In this document: positions 40,491 to 53,600 of the stretch, piece by piece
Numbering within the stretch: the first letter of the stretch is position 1
Layout of the letters: the number at the start of each line of letters is the position of its first letter
Source: Balanoglossus misakiensis
Lineage: Eukaryota > Hemichordata
DNA: 64,000 nt
Direction: 5' to 3'
Assembly (NCBI GenBank): GCA_040954595.2
Contig: CM082591.2
Coordinates: 5,518,001-5,582,000, forward strand
Notes under the pieces: generated by a model
The model's database searches: none
Seen by the model: only the letters and a program-made list of their open reading frames with translations
What the model was told of the DNA's origin: nothing
Made by a program: the position numbers and the translations under genes

Positions 40491-41265
40491 CAATCTTCAA
40501 GGATTGTGTTTTTATTTACACTACGATAAAATAACAAGAATACTCTGACAATGGGCGGCCAATCTAAACTGATTGTATGTACACTTAATGAACACATATC
40601 CTTTTGTTAATATACGTACATATGGTCATTGAACTAAAGTTTAACTTAATTTATGAAATTAAACTGGAATAGTCATTTCTACTGGGTTCTTTTTGGTTCA
40701 ATGTGAATTGTATTTTGGTATTCCTTGTATAAACCCCGATTATACATTGTGTACTGTTTTCTAAAAACGGGGTTGATATTCAGTATGGGTGATTGTCATT
40801 ATAAGATGAATTTATGCTGTGTGTTGATGATTCAATTCATATCAAGGTAGTGATGAGGTCGATGATATTGCAGATGACAACACTGCAAGACGTTGCCTCT
40901 ACTATAACATGGCATTTCAGAAAGTTTTTAAATGTTCTACACTACACACAAAAAAACGAACAAGATTGTAGACGCTATACATGATAGAAATATCCATGTG
41001 CAAGTCGTACACGCAAAACAACAATCGACGAATTTAACTCACATGGACATTGAATATGAGATAACTGTGTGTCATTATCGCCGCAGAAATATACATTTCA
41101 TGTGAAAGAACTACATATAATACACATTATTGATATAATCGAATTGTCATATATCTACATGACATGAATTAACTTCACTATGAAGCCTATAATATTCTAT
41201 GTTTATGCATGTTTCTGATTAATAATTGGCCTATGTTCTGTTCTGGCAATACACAATTCAACTTC
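40491..41265. other. Non-coding region downstream of TRIM-NHL C, copy 1
   Basis: No gene, exon or transposon ends were recognised. It probably contains the former 3' flank of TRIM-NHL C. The same sequence is present in unit 2 (56571-57345). Confidence 0.5.
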
Positions 41266-43387
41266 TCACTGTGCAAACACCTGTACAACTCCTGAGCAAA
41301 AATTAACCACGATGACGTTGCCAAATGGCTTGTCATCGGTCACACAGATACCAGTTGGACCGTTTGCCCTGTTATCATCACTGTCAATGCGACCAATGAA
41401 TTGACCGTCAGACTCATACTTCACCACTCTGTTATTACTGTGATCACACACATACACATTGCCTTCGCTGTCAAGGGTTGTACCTTGGGGGTTACACATC
41501 TGATTATCACCTGACCCTTGACTTCCAAAGCTGTACAAATATTCCCCCTCGGCATCAAACACTGGAATACGGTGATTGCCCCCATCTGCAACAAAGACTT
41601 TGCCTGTAGAATCAATGTTAAGACCTACAGGACTGTCTAGCTGACCTTCACGGGTTCCTTTAGAGCCAAAGGACTTGTAAAGTTGCCCATCTTTGTTGTA
41701 AATGTGTATGCAATGACCGCCGTTATCAACAACATAAACCCTCCCATTGACAGGATGTATCGCAATGCCGAGTGGGCTATCAATCACACCTTTGCCAAAA
41801 CATCTGATCACTCTACCATTCTCATCATGCACAATGACTTGACAATCACTGCTATCAGTAGTATAGATACTTCCATCCTCTGATACGGCTGAAAACTGCG
41901 GACAAACTATGGTTGAAATATTACTGAACGTGGTTGTACATCTATGTTGGCCATGTTGTGTGTATGTCTGTAATCTACTATTACCAGTATCACACACTCC
42001 AACATTGCCATTCCTGGTTACCATGACTCCCCATGGATAACGCAACTGCCCTACTCCTGACCCTGACTGACCAAATTGACATATTAAACCTTTCTGTTGG
42101 ATAACATTGATTGTAACTGGTGACCCTTTGACCGGTTTCTTAGATACCATCACCGAGACTTCATGATTTCCTGTCATCTTGGCACAAGTTTTCAAACTCC
42201 AAATTCCATCACCATTATTTGTTGTTTCCATGCCTTCTTGGCTACCATCAGGTTTCTTCAAGACCGCTTCTACTTCTTCCTGCCCTTCTTTTCTCTGTTT
42301 CAACTCTGTTGCTAGGGTGATGGTAATATCTTCATCAACTCTTACAAATTCAGGAACATCAACTAGATTGGAGGCATTACGTATGGGAGATATGCATAAT
42401 ATCACACCCATAGTTTTTGTTGTATAGAAATCATCACATGGTTTGAACTCCATGTAGTCTGTCTCAGTCGGGTCAATTTTCGTCTCCATACTCAGCAATG
42501 AGTGTCAATCCCTTTCTTGGCTGACATCATCTGCGTGGCATTTCCATAATGCATAAGTTTCTCAACATACTCTCTCGCATTTGACATGTCACTCTCTGCA
42601 AACTCCAGTTCTTTCAGTTGTGCATTTAAGTTTACTTTCCTTCTGTTGTATTCATCTTTCAGCTCTCCAAGAAGTTTGTCACCATTTTCTCGTATCAAAC
42701 GAGTGACGTCATCGACTGTTTTCTGGATGTGTTCTTTCATTTTCTTGTCCTCTGTCTGATAACAGCTGTCGAGAGATTCGGCCGTCTCCATGACTACGGC
42801 TTTGCTGTGGCTGGCTTCATCTTCTTTCGTTTTCACTTTGTCAATTGCTTCTGTCAGATCTTTGCAGTATTCGGTGGCTGCGTCTTTCAAGTATCTGTAC
42901 TTGTGCTCGGGTCTCGGATGATCTACAGCCGTGCATTCGAGACATATTGCTACGTCACACGTGTCACAGTAGAATTTGACTTCGTTGTTCGGATAGCAGT
43001 GCAGAAGACTGAAGCCAGGTCATCGGACTTTGCAGACTCGTACTCTTCTAAGGTCATCAACCTGTGCGATTTTGAGCTCCGAAATTTAGCGTGTGAACGG
43101 GCACAGATACCACACATGTCAACATCACACTCCACACAGTGGTTAACGCACTCCCCTTCACCACAGCCTTCGCACTTTCTAGATTTTGACAAACCCTCCT
43201 CTCGTTTTCTGAACTGTTGAACCAATTCATTGATGAACTGATTACCGCCAATACCTGCCACGCCACTATCAGGAAGTTGGTGCGATCGCCGACATATTGG
43301 GCAGGTAATAACGCCACTTTTCTCGGCCAGCCTCCCCAGGCACGGCTCACAGTAGCTGCAATGATTGTAGCGGGTGCTGCTAGGTGC
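41266..43387 (-). pseudogene. TRIM-NHL C pseudogene, copy 1, lacking RING N-terminus
   Basis: From the C-terminus this keeps six NHL repeats and a filamin domain in one open frame (41266-42498), a coiled coil in a second frame (42492-42890), and B-box 1 plus part of the RING in a third. A small deletion near 42496 shifts frame between coiled coil and filamin, where a TRIM-NHL protein should read straight through. Another indel of about a dozen bases near 43010 breaks B-box 2. The RING ends at the first 35 bp of a foldback transposon (43353-43387), and the duplication junction then replaces the rest. TRIM-NHL paralogues here are intronless, so splicing does not explain the breaks. Confidence 0.85.
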
Positions 43388-44283
43388 GACAGATCATTCT
43401 GGCAAACTTCCATTTCTTTCAGCTGAGCGTTTAAATTCAATTTTCGCCTGTCGTATTCGTCTTTCAGTTCTTTCAGAAGTTTGTCGCCGTTTTCTTGTAT
43501 CAGACGAGTGAGTTCTTCAATTGTGTTACGGATGTGTTCTCTCAATTGGTCGCCTTCTCTCCTGAAGCTCTCGTCTAAGGATGTCGATACTTGGGTTACA
43601 GCTATCGTGCTCTCACTGACCTGAGTTTCTTTCGTTTTCACTTTGTCAATGGTCGTTAGCAAATCTTCGGTGTAGGCTTCGGCTGCCTGTTTCACACAAC
43701 GGTACTGGTGATCGGGTTTGCAATGATCCAACGCCGTGCACTTCAGACAGATCGACTTGTCGCACGTATCGCAGTAGAATTCGATCTCGCAGTTTGGATG
43801 TTTGCTGCAGTAGATCGGTGGCTGAACGGAGGCGGGGTCGACCGACTTGGCGGTGCTGTATTCGTCCAGTGAAACGAGCCGGTGCAGTTTCGTCAACGGG
43901 ACTTTTACGTGTCCCCTGGAACAAACATCACACATTTCGAGCGAACACTCGACACAGTGCATGGTCCGAACGCCTTGCTCGCACAGTTCACACTTCATCG
44001 TTGACGTCGAAGTGTCTCGTTTATTAAGCAGTTCAACCAAATCGTTCAGAAAACCGCTGGTGTCGAAGCCGGACACGCCATTACCCGGAAGCTCGTGTGA
44101 CCGCCGACATATTGGACAGTTTACAGCACCACGAGTTTTCTCTGCCAGCTTACCCAGACACGGCTCGCAGAAGGTGTGTAGACACGGTAGAATTTTCGCA
44201 TTCTTGTACCTCTCTGAACAGACAGCACAGAGGAGGAAATTCTCGTCGATTTCCGTTGCAACCCCAGAATCCTTGGCAGCCAT
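43057..44283 (-). pseudogene. TRIM-NHL B 5' fragment fused to antisense-frame TRIM C sequence at duplication junction
   Basis: From Met 44283 the frame encodes the first 299 residues of TRIM-NHL B (RING, both B-boxes, most of the coiled coil), identical to the intact gene. At 43388 it crosses the duplication junction and continues for about 110 codons in a non-native frame of transposon and TRIM C sequence, beginning LAAPATIIAATV, to a stop at 43057. Filamin and NHL domains are absent. It keeps the whole upstream region of B, so it could be transcribed as a short RING-B-box-coiled-coil protein, which could act as a competitor of B. No evidence of expression can be seen here. Confidence 0.8.
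43384..43391. other. Tandem duplication breakpoint with 4-bp microhomology
   Basis: TRIM C/transposon sequence ending TAGGTGC (43387) joins TRIM B coiled-coil sequence starting GACAGATC (43388). At the left origin the latter is preceded by CGCGCGTGC (to 27270), and at the right end the former is followed by ATAACCGC (59468). The shared bases are GTGC. The pattern is typical of end joining or template switching, or of an assembly join. Confidence 0.85.
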
Positions 44284-44608
44284 GATCGCTCTGTTCGCTG
44301 ATCGTCTGTTTACCGGACTCGTGACCTGGCTAGTTACCATCACGTGACCAAATTCTACGAACTGTGCATTGACATTGTATTTCTACGAAAGGGGCTATAC
44401 TATGGTCTTTCTTTTGTGCATATGGAGTTGAGAGATTTTGAAATTTAAGATTCGTGAACACAAATCAAAAGTATAATATTCGTTGTCCTCAGGTGAACTT
44501 TTAAATGACCCGACGTGACCTCATATGACCTCCAGAACTGTACATGTACGTTGTATCTCATCTTTCTATTCCTATCAGGCCGAAATGTGGAAATGTGACG
44601 TGTAGGAT

Positions 44609-44673
44609 ACACACACACACACACACACACGCACACACACACACACACACACATACACACACACACACACACA
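44609..44673. repeat. (AC)n microsatellite, unit 2
   Basis: Counterpart of 28492-28562, 6 bp shorter. Confidence 0.95.
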
Positions 44674-44726
44674 ACAAGACAGCATTGTGGTGGCGCTATG
44701 CACACGCGCCCTAGCTACATGTAAAC

Positions 44727-45735
44727 CTGGGGTGCGTTCGACGCACAAAGCGTTTTGTGAATGCTTGCGCAGGGCGCTTTTGTACTTCGTCGAACGATCA
44801 TTCTCGCCCCACCAGACTACGGATTTCTTTCGTTTCACTATCGAAATCACGTACTCTGGTTAAAATGGAGTACCGCGCTGGTATTTGAACATATTGGTAA
44901 TGCATATTCATGAGATGACATCATTATAATCTGGCCAATCAAAGTGCACCTTCTTCGCTCTCACTCAGACTCAGAGCACTGCCACTGGAAGCCGCCATGT
45001 TGTTTAGAATGAGATGTAATGAGATGCGTGAATGGGATGTAACAAGCAATCTGATTGGTTGTTGGATGTACTGTGAAAGCGCCTAGACCAAATACTGAAT
45101 ACATGGCCGTATTATACCACGGCCTTTTTGCGGGGAGCAGAGCGCTGCCGTAAAAGGGCCGTGGTTTGCGACGATGCTAACGATAGGCTTGTCAAATGGG
45201 GGCGTGAAAGGCATAATGGCGGCATATATAAAGCGACAAGCCTGTATGATACTTGTGCAACAATTTATAGACGATAGCGTCGGCATTGACGATGTGGATA
45301 TATACAAACCAACAAGCCGCTGCTAACTTAAACATAACATCCTCCCGTGATTTAGTATCAGCAGCGGCCGTTGGCAAGAATGTCCCTGTGCGCATATAAG
45401 GACATGATTCCGGAAGTGCATACCACTTTTAAACCGTAGCGGCACAATTCATGTGAATTGGTGTATTGGTGGGGAAAAATACAAGCTTTCGCTTGGTAAA
45501 ACTATCACTACCTAAATCGACAAATATTCTGCAACTTCTTTGAAAATATGCCCTGCGAGTCGTACTTTGGCTAACATGTCCGCCATTTTGAATTAATGAG
45601 TTGTTCGCCGCGAGTCACCTCCGTCTTACGCCTTCCATTGTTACAAAACGTTCGCGAAAAACAATGACAAAAGATCGTTCGACATGAAAACGTTTCCGAA
45701 CGTTGCCGAACGCTTCGTACGTCGAACGCACCCTG
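44727..45735. mobile_element. Candidate hAT-like non-autonomous element, unit 2
   Basis: Counterpart of 28616-29624 with the same inverted ends and no transposase. Carried along by the duplication, not a separate insertion. Confidence 0.55.
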
Positions 45736-47008
45736 AATACATCTAAACCATCTACACGAACGGATCACAAACAGCGCCATCATTATCCGGGATTACGGCT
45801 GCTTTCTCCCTTTACCGTTATAAAGTTTCATCTCTCGATACACTTTGGGCGTTTTAGTAACAGAATCATAACAAGACTATATTCATTCATTTTTATTTTG
45901 ACAAAACGACATATATCGTAGGGTAAAAGTTGCCTTACTCATTTCTTTTACTCCCAGGAATAAGGAAATCAAATTAAATTGATGTGATATTACAGGGTCT
46001 CTATCTGTACCACCTGGTTACACCTCACCCCGAAAAAAACACGTTTCTATTTGCATATATATTTTATTCCGATACCAAGAAATATTGTGTAACGGAACTC
46101 CAAAAATAACGGCAGCGGATTTCTAATAATAAATTTACGTCTTTAATTGGTTTCATGGTCGGAAAACAACATGTTTAAATTATTTATAAGGCAACATGTT
46201 ACTGGTACAGAGAATTTTAAAATAAAACGTGTATCAGAAAATTTGTGAAGAATTTATACGGGTATTAGAAATAACGGCAAAGGCGTATTTGCTGGAAAGG
46301 AGAATTTGTTGATTCAGGCAGCAAAGATTGGGCTTCGGGAGATTTCTTAACTCTCGCCATATATATGGCTGGAAGGTACTAGACCCACACACTTTTTTCC
46401 AGTACGGTATTTCAGTTCTGCTTGTATCCCTTCTGCACACTTATGAGTGCGAATTTCTGTGCTCGAGTACTGTTAAAGGTACATGCGCTGCAACTGGATA
46501 AAAAATTAAAGTTTTAAATAATCCCATATATTCTTTTAATTATGTCTATTAAATGATATTTCATGATAGCATATCAAGATCAACACTTATTTATGACAAA
46601 ATTGGCAAAAATTAAAGAAAAATGAAAATTCCTGCAATTTTTTTTTTTAAAGTGCAATATTGCAATAAAAAATGAAAATCTGATGTCTCAGTGGTGTACA
46701 TTTACTTCCATGAGCTCAAGTGGATGAGATCATGTTTTGTTTATGAAGTTTCATAACCGGAAATGCAACTTTTCATTGTTTCTTGCATTTTCCCACGGTG
46801 GCGGCCATAATCGCTTGCGGCAAAGCTTTATTATTTATCTGGTTAAAACTTGCACATGCACTCATATTTAGGGTTTATAATGCTTGTGTATAGTTCACTG
46901 CCTTCATCTGCATGGACTAATGGTAGTGCAGTTTGAAAAAAATACGAAAATTATCCCAAAAGTTACAGCTTACGTGCCTTTAATGAACAAGCCAAGGTAG
47001 ATGCACCC

Positions 47009-47356
47009 TTAAAGGGACAAAGTCTCTCTCTCGCTTCCCCTTTTTCCATTAATTATGTTTGATACACGACACCGTTCATGTTATTCTACATGTGGATATA
47101 TAGTGAATCAACATTCAACGACACACAACTTCCATCCCGTTTATAGGATATGAGAGTAAAAATCTCGCCAAAATGAATAAATGGTAAACACCGATTATTC
47201 ATTTTGGTGAGTTTTTCACTCTCGTGTCTACAAGTTGGATGGAAGTTGTGTGTGGTTGAACGTTGATTCACTATATATAGAATAACATTAACAGTGTCTT
47301 GTATCAAACATAATTAATGGGAAAAGGGCAGCGAGAGAGAGACTTTGTCCCTTTAA
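47009..47356. mobile_element. TTAA-flanked palindromic MITE, unit 2
   Basis: Counterpart of 30898-31245, with TTAA at both ends and AGGGACAAAG inverted termini. Copied by the segmental duplication. Confidence 0.85.
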
Positions 47357-47715
47357 ATGGATTATAGACGACAATTTCCCTTCCAGAACACAGAAACATA
47401 CGAGATGGACTTGGACCTCGTGGTGGTGGAATGTGTGCGGGAGGGAGGGTGTGTGTGTGTTGGGGGGGGGGGGGTGTATTGATCGCATTTCTCAACTGAC
47501 AGCCTGCATTTCCATGCGTCTTTGTCAAAGTTTATGAATCATTCAAGCAGTTCCTAAGTAATTATTCATGACAAAGCACAGTTGCGTAAATTGTAAACGG
47601 GCGCCTAATTTGCTTAATGTTTGCATGCGATTTGTATACATATTTGAATCCGTGGAAAGTTCCCACAAGATGAATAGATTACTTTGCTTCATTTGTTATT
47701 GATTCAATTTTTTTT

Positions 47716-48672
47716 TGGCTGCTGCATCAAATTAGAATTTTTGGCAGGCAACATATTTCTGCTCGGCGAGGCTTAATTAAGTGTTGTTTTCCAGTTATCG
47801 ACGGGCTGAGAAGATATTATTTTGAATATAAACATACATATTGATAAAAAATTAAAAACAGACAACGAAATCTTAGCCTTTTCCATCAAGTATGCAGCAA
47901 GCTAATAAAAATTACTGCAACGTAAAAGTACATAGAATGAAGTGTGACAATATTTCAACTCTAAGTCCCGTTTAACAACAAATTCATCAAGTTCTCATTA
48001 ATATACACCAACACTAGGATCTATTAACACAGGCAATTTACAACCTGTTAATTAATACAGCCTTGTTATTCATAAAAAGGTAAATTCTCATGTTTGAAAT
48101 ATTTAAAATGCACAGAATGAAGAAGGGCACCTGCATCTTTTTGGCTGCTGCATCAAATTAGAATTTTTGGCAGGCAACATATTTCTGCTCGGCGAGGCTT
48201 AATTAAGTGTTGTTTTCCAGTTATCGACGGGCTGAGAAGATATTATTTTGAATATAAACATACATATTGATAAAAAATTAAAAACAGACAACGAAATCTT
48301 AGCCTTTTCCATCAAGTATGCAGCAAGCTAATAAAAATTACTGCAACGTAAAAGTACATAGAATGAAGTGTGACAATATTTCAACTCTAAGTCCCGTTTA
48401 ACAACAAATTCATCAAGTTCTCATTAATATACACCAACACTAGGATCTATTAACACAGGCAATTTACAACCTGTTAATTAATACAGCCTTGTTATTCATA
48501 AAAAAGGTAAATTCTCATGTTTGAAATATTTAAAATGCACAGAATGAAAAAGGACACCTGCATCTTTTTTGGCTGCTGCATCAAATTAGAATTTTTGGCA
48601 GGCAACATATTTCCTGTTGTTTTCCAGTTATCGACGGGCTGAGAAGATATTATTTTGAATATAAACATACAA
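47716..48672. repeat. Tandem repeat of about 427 bp, unit 2
   Basis: Counterpart of 31605-32560, again with two full units and a truncated third, so the array was present before the 16-kb duplication. Confidence 0.9.
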
Positions 48673-49514
48673 TCCATGATTATTTTCCAGAATGGTACGT
48701 GTATGCTGAAATCCACAGATATATCGATGTGTAGCTTTCCCTGGTTCATGCAATTACAATGAAAAGCCTGCTTTTAATTTTGACTTATGCAATGCGTATC
48801 AATGTCGTCAGCCTCTAGTTAGATACTGATACACCTTAAAAGGAGAGAAATTTATGCGTGAATTTTTAACACAATAATTACCGCTGGTCTATAAATATCC
48901 TTACTTTGAAACAAAGTTGTTAGTTGGTACGTCGACAAAGTCGTTTGTTCGACTTTCACAATCTGCTTGATAAACGGCGGCGAAAACGAAGGTATGTTTC
49001 TTGAAGCTTACACTATTCGGTAGTGTGGACCGAACTACATTGACTGTAGCAATGCAATAATGGAGCGAAGACATTTTGTAAAATAATGCCTTACTTTTGA
49101 AAAAAAAGTTTAATTTTGTACGTTTGCAAAGTGTCTTTTTCAACTCCCACCATCTTCTTGATACAAGCATTCGGTAAGGTTATTTGTATACGTGTTTATT
49201 ACTATACAATAGTGCAAGGTAACAAACAAAAACGACAATGTACATGTATGTAACTGCTTACAAACTTGTGACATAAAGAGTTGTAGGAAGCAAAATCTGC
49301 GACAAGACTAAATGTATTTTAAAGTGGATATGCTATGGATGTGTACAGAAGGACCTTGTCTATAAGACCTGTAGAAATTTGATTACAGAAATAACAGGAA
49401 CCGAATAATGTGTTCTCTCTTTGAATGCTATTAAATTTCAGAAAGTATATTAATTCATTAATTGCAGTATGTCTGTCTTCAAAACTGCGTTTTTATAAGA
49501 CTTTATATGACATC

Positions 49515-50405
49515 ATGGCATTTCAGGCGATCATGATCACATCGCACTCCGCGGCGATTTGGTTTGGCATGTTTGCATTACTTGTGGCGCAGATCACAGC
49601 TGCCAGCACAAACAAGAGGAAGATTGAGGAAGAGCGAAGAATCCGTGCACTGCGTCCGAGCTTCGTCAAACGTGAACATCAAGCTCCACTGATTCACGCT
49701 GGAGACGAGAAGATAGACGAGGAATACATTGTAAAACTGAGGGTTAGTAGATGTTGTGGCGGACACACACGTCTCCCAATTAATCTTCTGTGTTGAAAGG
49801 TCATGTGTTCACAGCTGACGCTATGTTTCCAGATAAGCAATGCCGGACAAAGACAATCAAAACATTCTCTATATATTTCAATAAAATTATTTACTTCTAC
49901 AGGTATGGATGGGCCTTAGTTCTCCCACAGCCTATATACGGTTCGCTACAAGGCTCTTGACATGTTACACACTGATGAACTCCCGTCGCTAGGAGATGCA
50001 CCATAATGTTTTGTGCAGACTCGCAGGCCAGGTTTCACTCGGCCATTAAGACCCATCGTTAAATCCGACAATATGTCTGCGCAGGCAACGAAAGGGTCTG
50101 TGAGTCAAAGACGGGCCTATAAATCCAAGTCGAATGAACAACTATTGACTTACTACACTTATCACTTGATTTGCAACACTTCGCACAATCAATACATATT
50201 ATCTCATTTCATTCAGGACGACCTTACTGATAATGAATTAGGCGAATTCGAAGACAAATTTCAAGCACTTTCTGAAGAACATGGCTGGCACATTGATTTT
50301 CAAATTAATGTGACACAATTGATGAAAGGATTTGTCGCCAGAATTCCCAGTGGAGCAGTTGATATAGTATGTGTCCATTTTGTTGTCATTAATTCCAACG
50401 GCCAA

Positions 50406-50436
<31 letters not shown>

Positions 50437-50476
50437 TGTATGTATGTATGTATGTATGTATGTATGTATGTATGTA

Positions 50477-50507
<31 letters not shown>

Positions 50508-50524
50508 ATGTATGTATGTATGTA

Positions 50525-50603
<79 letters not shown>

Positions 50604-53600
50604 ATGTATGTATGTATGTATGTATGTATCATCCTCTTCTTATTTTCATTCAGCTCCGTTGGCTGGATGAGGTAGAGTTTGTTGAAGAAGACGAAGTTGT
50701 CCATGGAAATGTAGAGTGGGGTTTGGACAGGATTGATCAGGCAAATCTGCCTTTGAATAACGTTTATTCAAGACGACTAGGTAAGTCAGGGACCCTCTTT
50801 GCAGTTAACCTTACACGCAGGTTGTACGTGATTAAGTGTTCGGCGTTGGAAGTTTGTTTATTCATATACGACGATCTTCTTAACAATTAATTTGCGGTAA
50901 TCATATGTACTACATTTATATTCTCTTAGAAATACCACATTTAACTTAAAATATCCATTGTTTTTTTCGCCAGCTTCGTTTGTTAAGTGAATTATTAACC
51001 AAGTAATTGTTGTGACCATCGCTTACTCAGTTAGCCTTAAGTATGCGTGTAATCACTTTTTCATCATTCTTATTTTCTGTTCTGTAAAGGGGACGGCAGT
51101 GGCGTGTATGTCTTTGTTTTTGATACTGGCATACGTTATTCTCACAGCGAGTTTGGTGGTAGAGCACATCCATTTTTCGATGCCTTTTCAGATGGACAAA
51201 ATGTAAGATGCTCTATATAATACCACTGTCTGAGTAACATATGGTAAAATGTAAATGCCTCCGTGTCGAATTAAATATACATATTGTGAGAACATTCGTT
51301 TTTAAGAAATATATTTCCGGAACACAGGTTCAACTTAAACTGTTGCGTCCACTGTATATTTATTTTTTTCAGAAATAATCTTTGGGCTGCAAAAGAACTA
51401 TTTTGCAAAAATGTCTTACCAGTTTAAATCAATTCAGTTGATTAACACAATTTACAAAATATAAATTGCATTACTTCATGAAAAGAGACTACTAAGGTTT
51501 TTCTGTGTTCAAAATTACTGTTGTCGCTGGCCCCTGTTTGAGGAGTTATATGTATTGATAACATTCGTGTGTATAATACTTATATCGTTGGCCTATGTTT
51601 TATACAGGGAAACGACTGTACAGGACATGGTACTCACTGTGCAGGTACTATTGGTGGGAGCACTGTTGGTGTTGCACCTGGTGTTACGCTGTTTTCTGTT
51701 CGCGTTTTGGACTGTTGGGGAAGTGGGGCTTGGAGCGGCGTTATTGAAGGTGAGGGTACAATTACAAAAAAGATACATTGCAATTTTAATGCAAGGCGTA
51801 CGGCAAATTAGACATTCATAACATCCGGGTCCTCAACACTTATCCCTGCAGGCATGGATGCAGTCGCTGGTTCCAATATGGGACCAGCATTGGTCTCCAT
51901 GTCGCTGGTCGGTTGGCGCAACTGGGCCACGAATTTGGCAGTCAAACGGTTAACCGATGCTGGGTACATCGTAGTCGTTGCTGCTGGAAACGATAAGAGA
52001 GACGCCTGTACCAAGTCACCTGCATCGGCTCCTGAGGTAATACATTTGAAGTCTGGCAAAATCAATTAGAATATTTTGAGGCATGACTCCAAGCAGAAAA
52101 GTGACATACGATCACCAAGAGTATGCGTGCCATCTTAGGAAAGGAATAAAATGCAGGTGTTAACGCCCAGTGTGTATAGTTTTATCTGTTTTTAGCTAGC
52201 TCAGCAAAGTCACCTCCAATTCTTGTGAGTTCTGATTTTGATTTCACCGTGAAGTATCCGTATAGCGACGGTTAAAGTACCGTTCGCTCCATTGTACATG
52301 TGTTCATTTCTGAAAATATCCTGCCCACGTCCATTGTCACGCACTGTGTGTCGTACATGTACATGTACATGACCAGACTATACCATAACTGACTGATAGT
52401 TGGCAACTATTTCTGTATGTTACAGGCAATTACGGTGGGAGCCACTCAATCTAACGATGCTTTAGCTGGGTATTCTAATTACGGCAGCTGTGTTAATATT
52501 CTGGCACCAGGAAGTGACGTCAGAAGTGCTTGGCACACTGGGGACGCCAGCTACAACACTATTAGTGGAACCTCGATGGCAACTCCTCACGTTACTGGTA
52601 AGAGTGTCTTGATATATTCTGGGGTCTTCATGTATTCTCAGGGTATGCTGTAAGCAAATATATGTAAACTTAAGATGGGTCCCTGGGATCTTTTTGCCCG
52701 TTGCTATGGGCCTTTATAGGACATTACACCCCGATTTGGACTAAGACGTTTTCAGAGTCTAACAAGGGGCTGGTAACTGGTTGAAAATCTGCACGATTGT
52801 GAGCGCGCGCCCCCTGACGCCATTGATATGCAAATTAGTTAGGTCAAATTTCAAAAGCCTAAGGCTTTTTATTCCGTGACCTCAAAAACGAACTTGATAC
52901 GTATTCATTAGTTGCTTGAACCAGGGAAGATCGTGACGGATTTTGTTTTCGAATATTATCGTTGTATCCTACGATTTCAGCATACCCGTACCACACCTGA
53001 AAAAGTCATCGATTTTGGGTGTTTTTGGACGCACTCTTCCACTGGTATCGCTTCTTAGCACGACGAAAACCGAAAAAACGATCCGTCACACTATGCGGAA
53101 GTGCGTTCTCAACAAGCAGGTCAAATTTGGCTGGCCTACGTCGCCTGTGAAAAAAGCCTTAGGGATTTTCGTGAACGGTACAAAATCTCTGTGTACAAAA
53201 CATTGGATTTTTAGCGTTCGATCCAGTTACTGTGGTTACAGGACGCGCACGCTATCGCTGACCGCTGATTTGCCGTATTAGCGTGGCGGCCTATGGCCGG
53301 GCGGTAGCTGCCGTAAACATACTCAGACAGGGGGTGTGCACACAATCGTGCGTATTTTTAACTAGTTACAAGCCCCTTGTCGGACGTTCATAACGGTTTC
53401 GATCAAAATTGAGTGTAGTGTCCTATAAAGGGCCATAGCAACGAGCAAAAAGATCCTAGGGACCCATCTTAACAAATTGCTCTCTATTTCTTCAAGGTGT
53501 TGCCGCCCTGTACCTTCATTCGGAGCCATTTCTCACACAATCGACGATGTTAAACCGGTTGTTGGACACTGCCCAAACAGGAAAAATTGACATGTCCAGT

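Larger units (their letters stand above)
27271..43387. repeat. Tandem duplication, unit 1 (16,117 bp)
   Basis: This is the left unit of a direct tandem duplication; unit 2 is 43388-59467. The units align with offsets of 16,117, then 16,111-16,112, 16,100 and 16,080 as microsatellites change length. Outside those arrays I found only two substitutions: 33736 A against 49848 C, and 37821 T against 53921 C. The left boundary is inside the TRIM-NHL B coiled-coil codons. Confidence 0.9.

Noticed and set aside
39581-40597. Very long open frames on both strands (up to 317 codons) rich in HTYI, DRQT or CLSV units
   Set aside because: They arise from TACA/GACA tetranucleotide repeats, which lack stops in several frames; no start context, splice sites or domain support them.
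42492-43261. Introns explaining the frame changes in TRIM-NHL C
   Set aside because: The coding pieces abut or overlap within a few bases, so no intron fits, and the paralogues are intronless.
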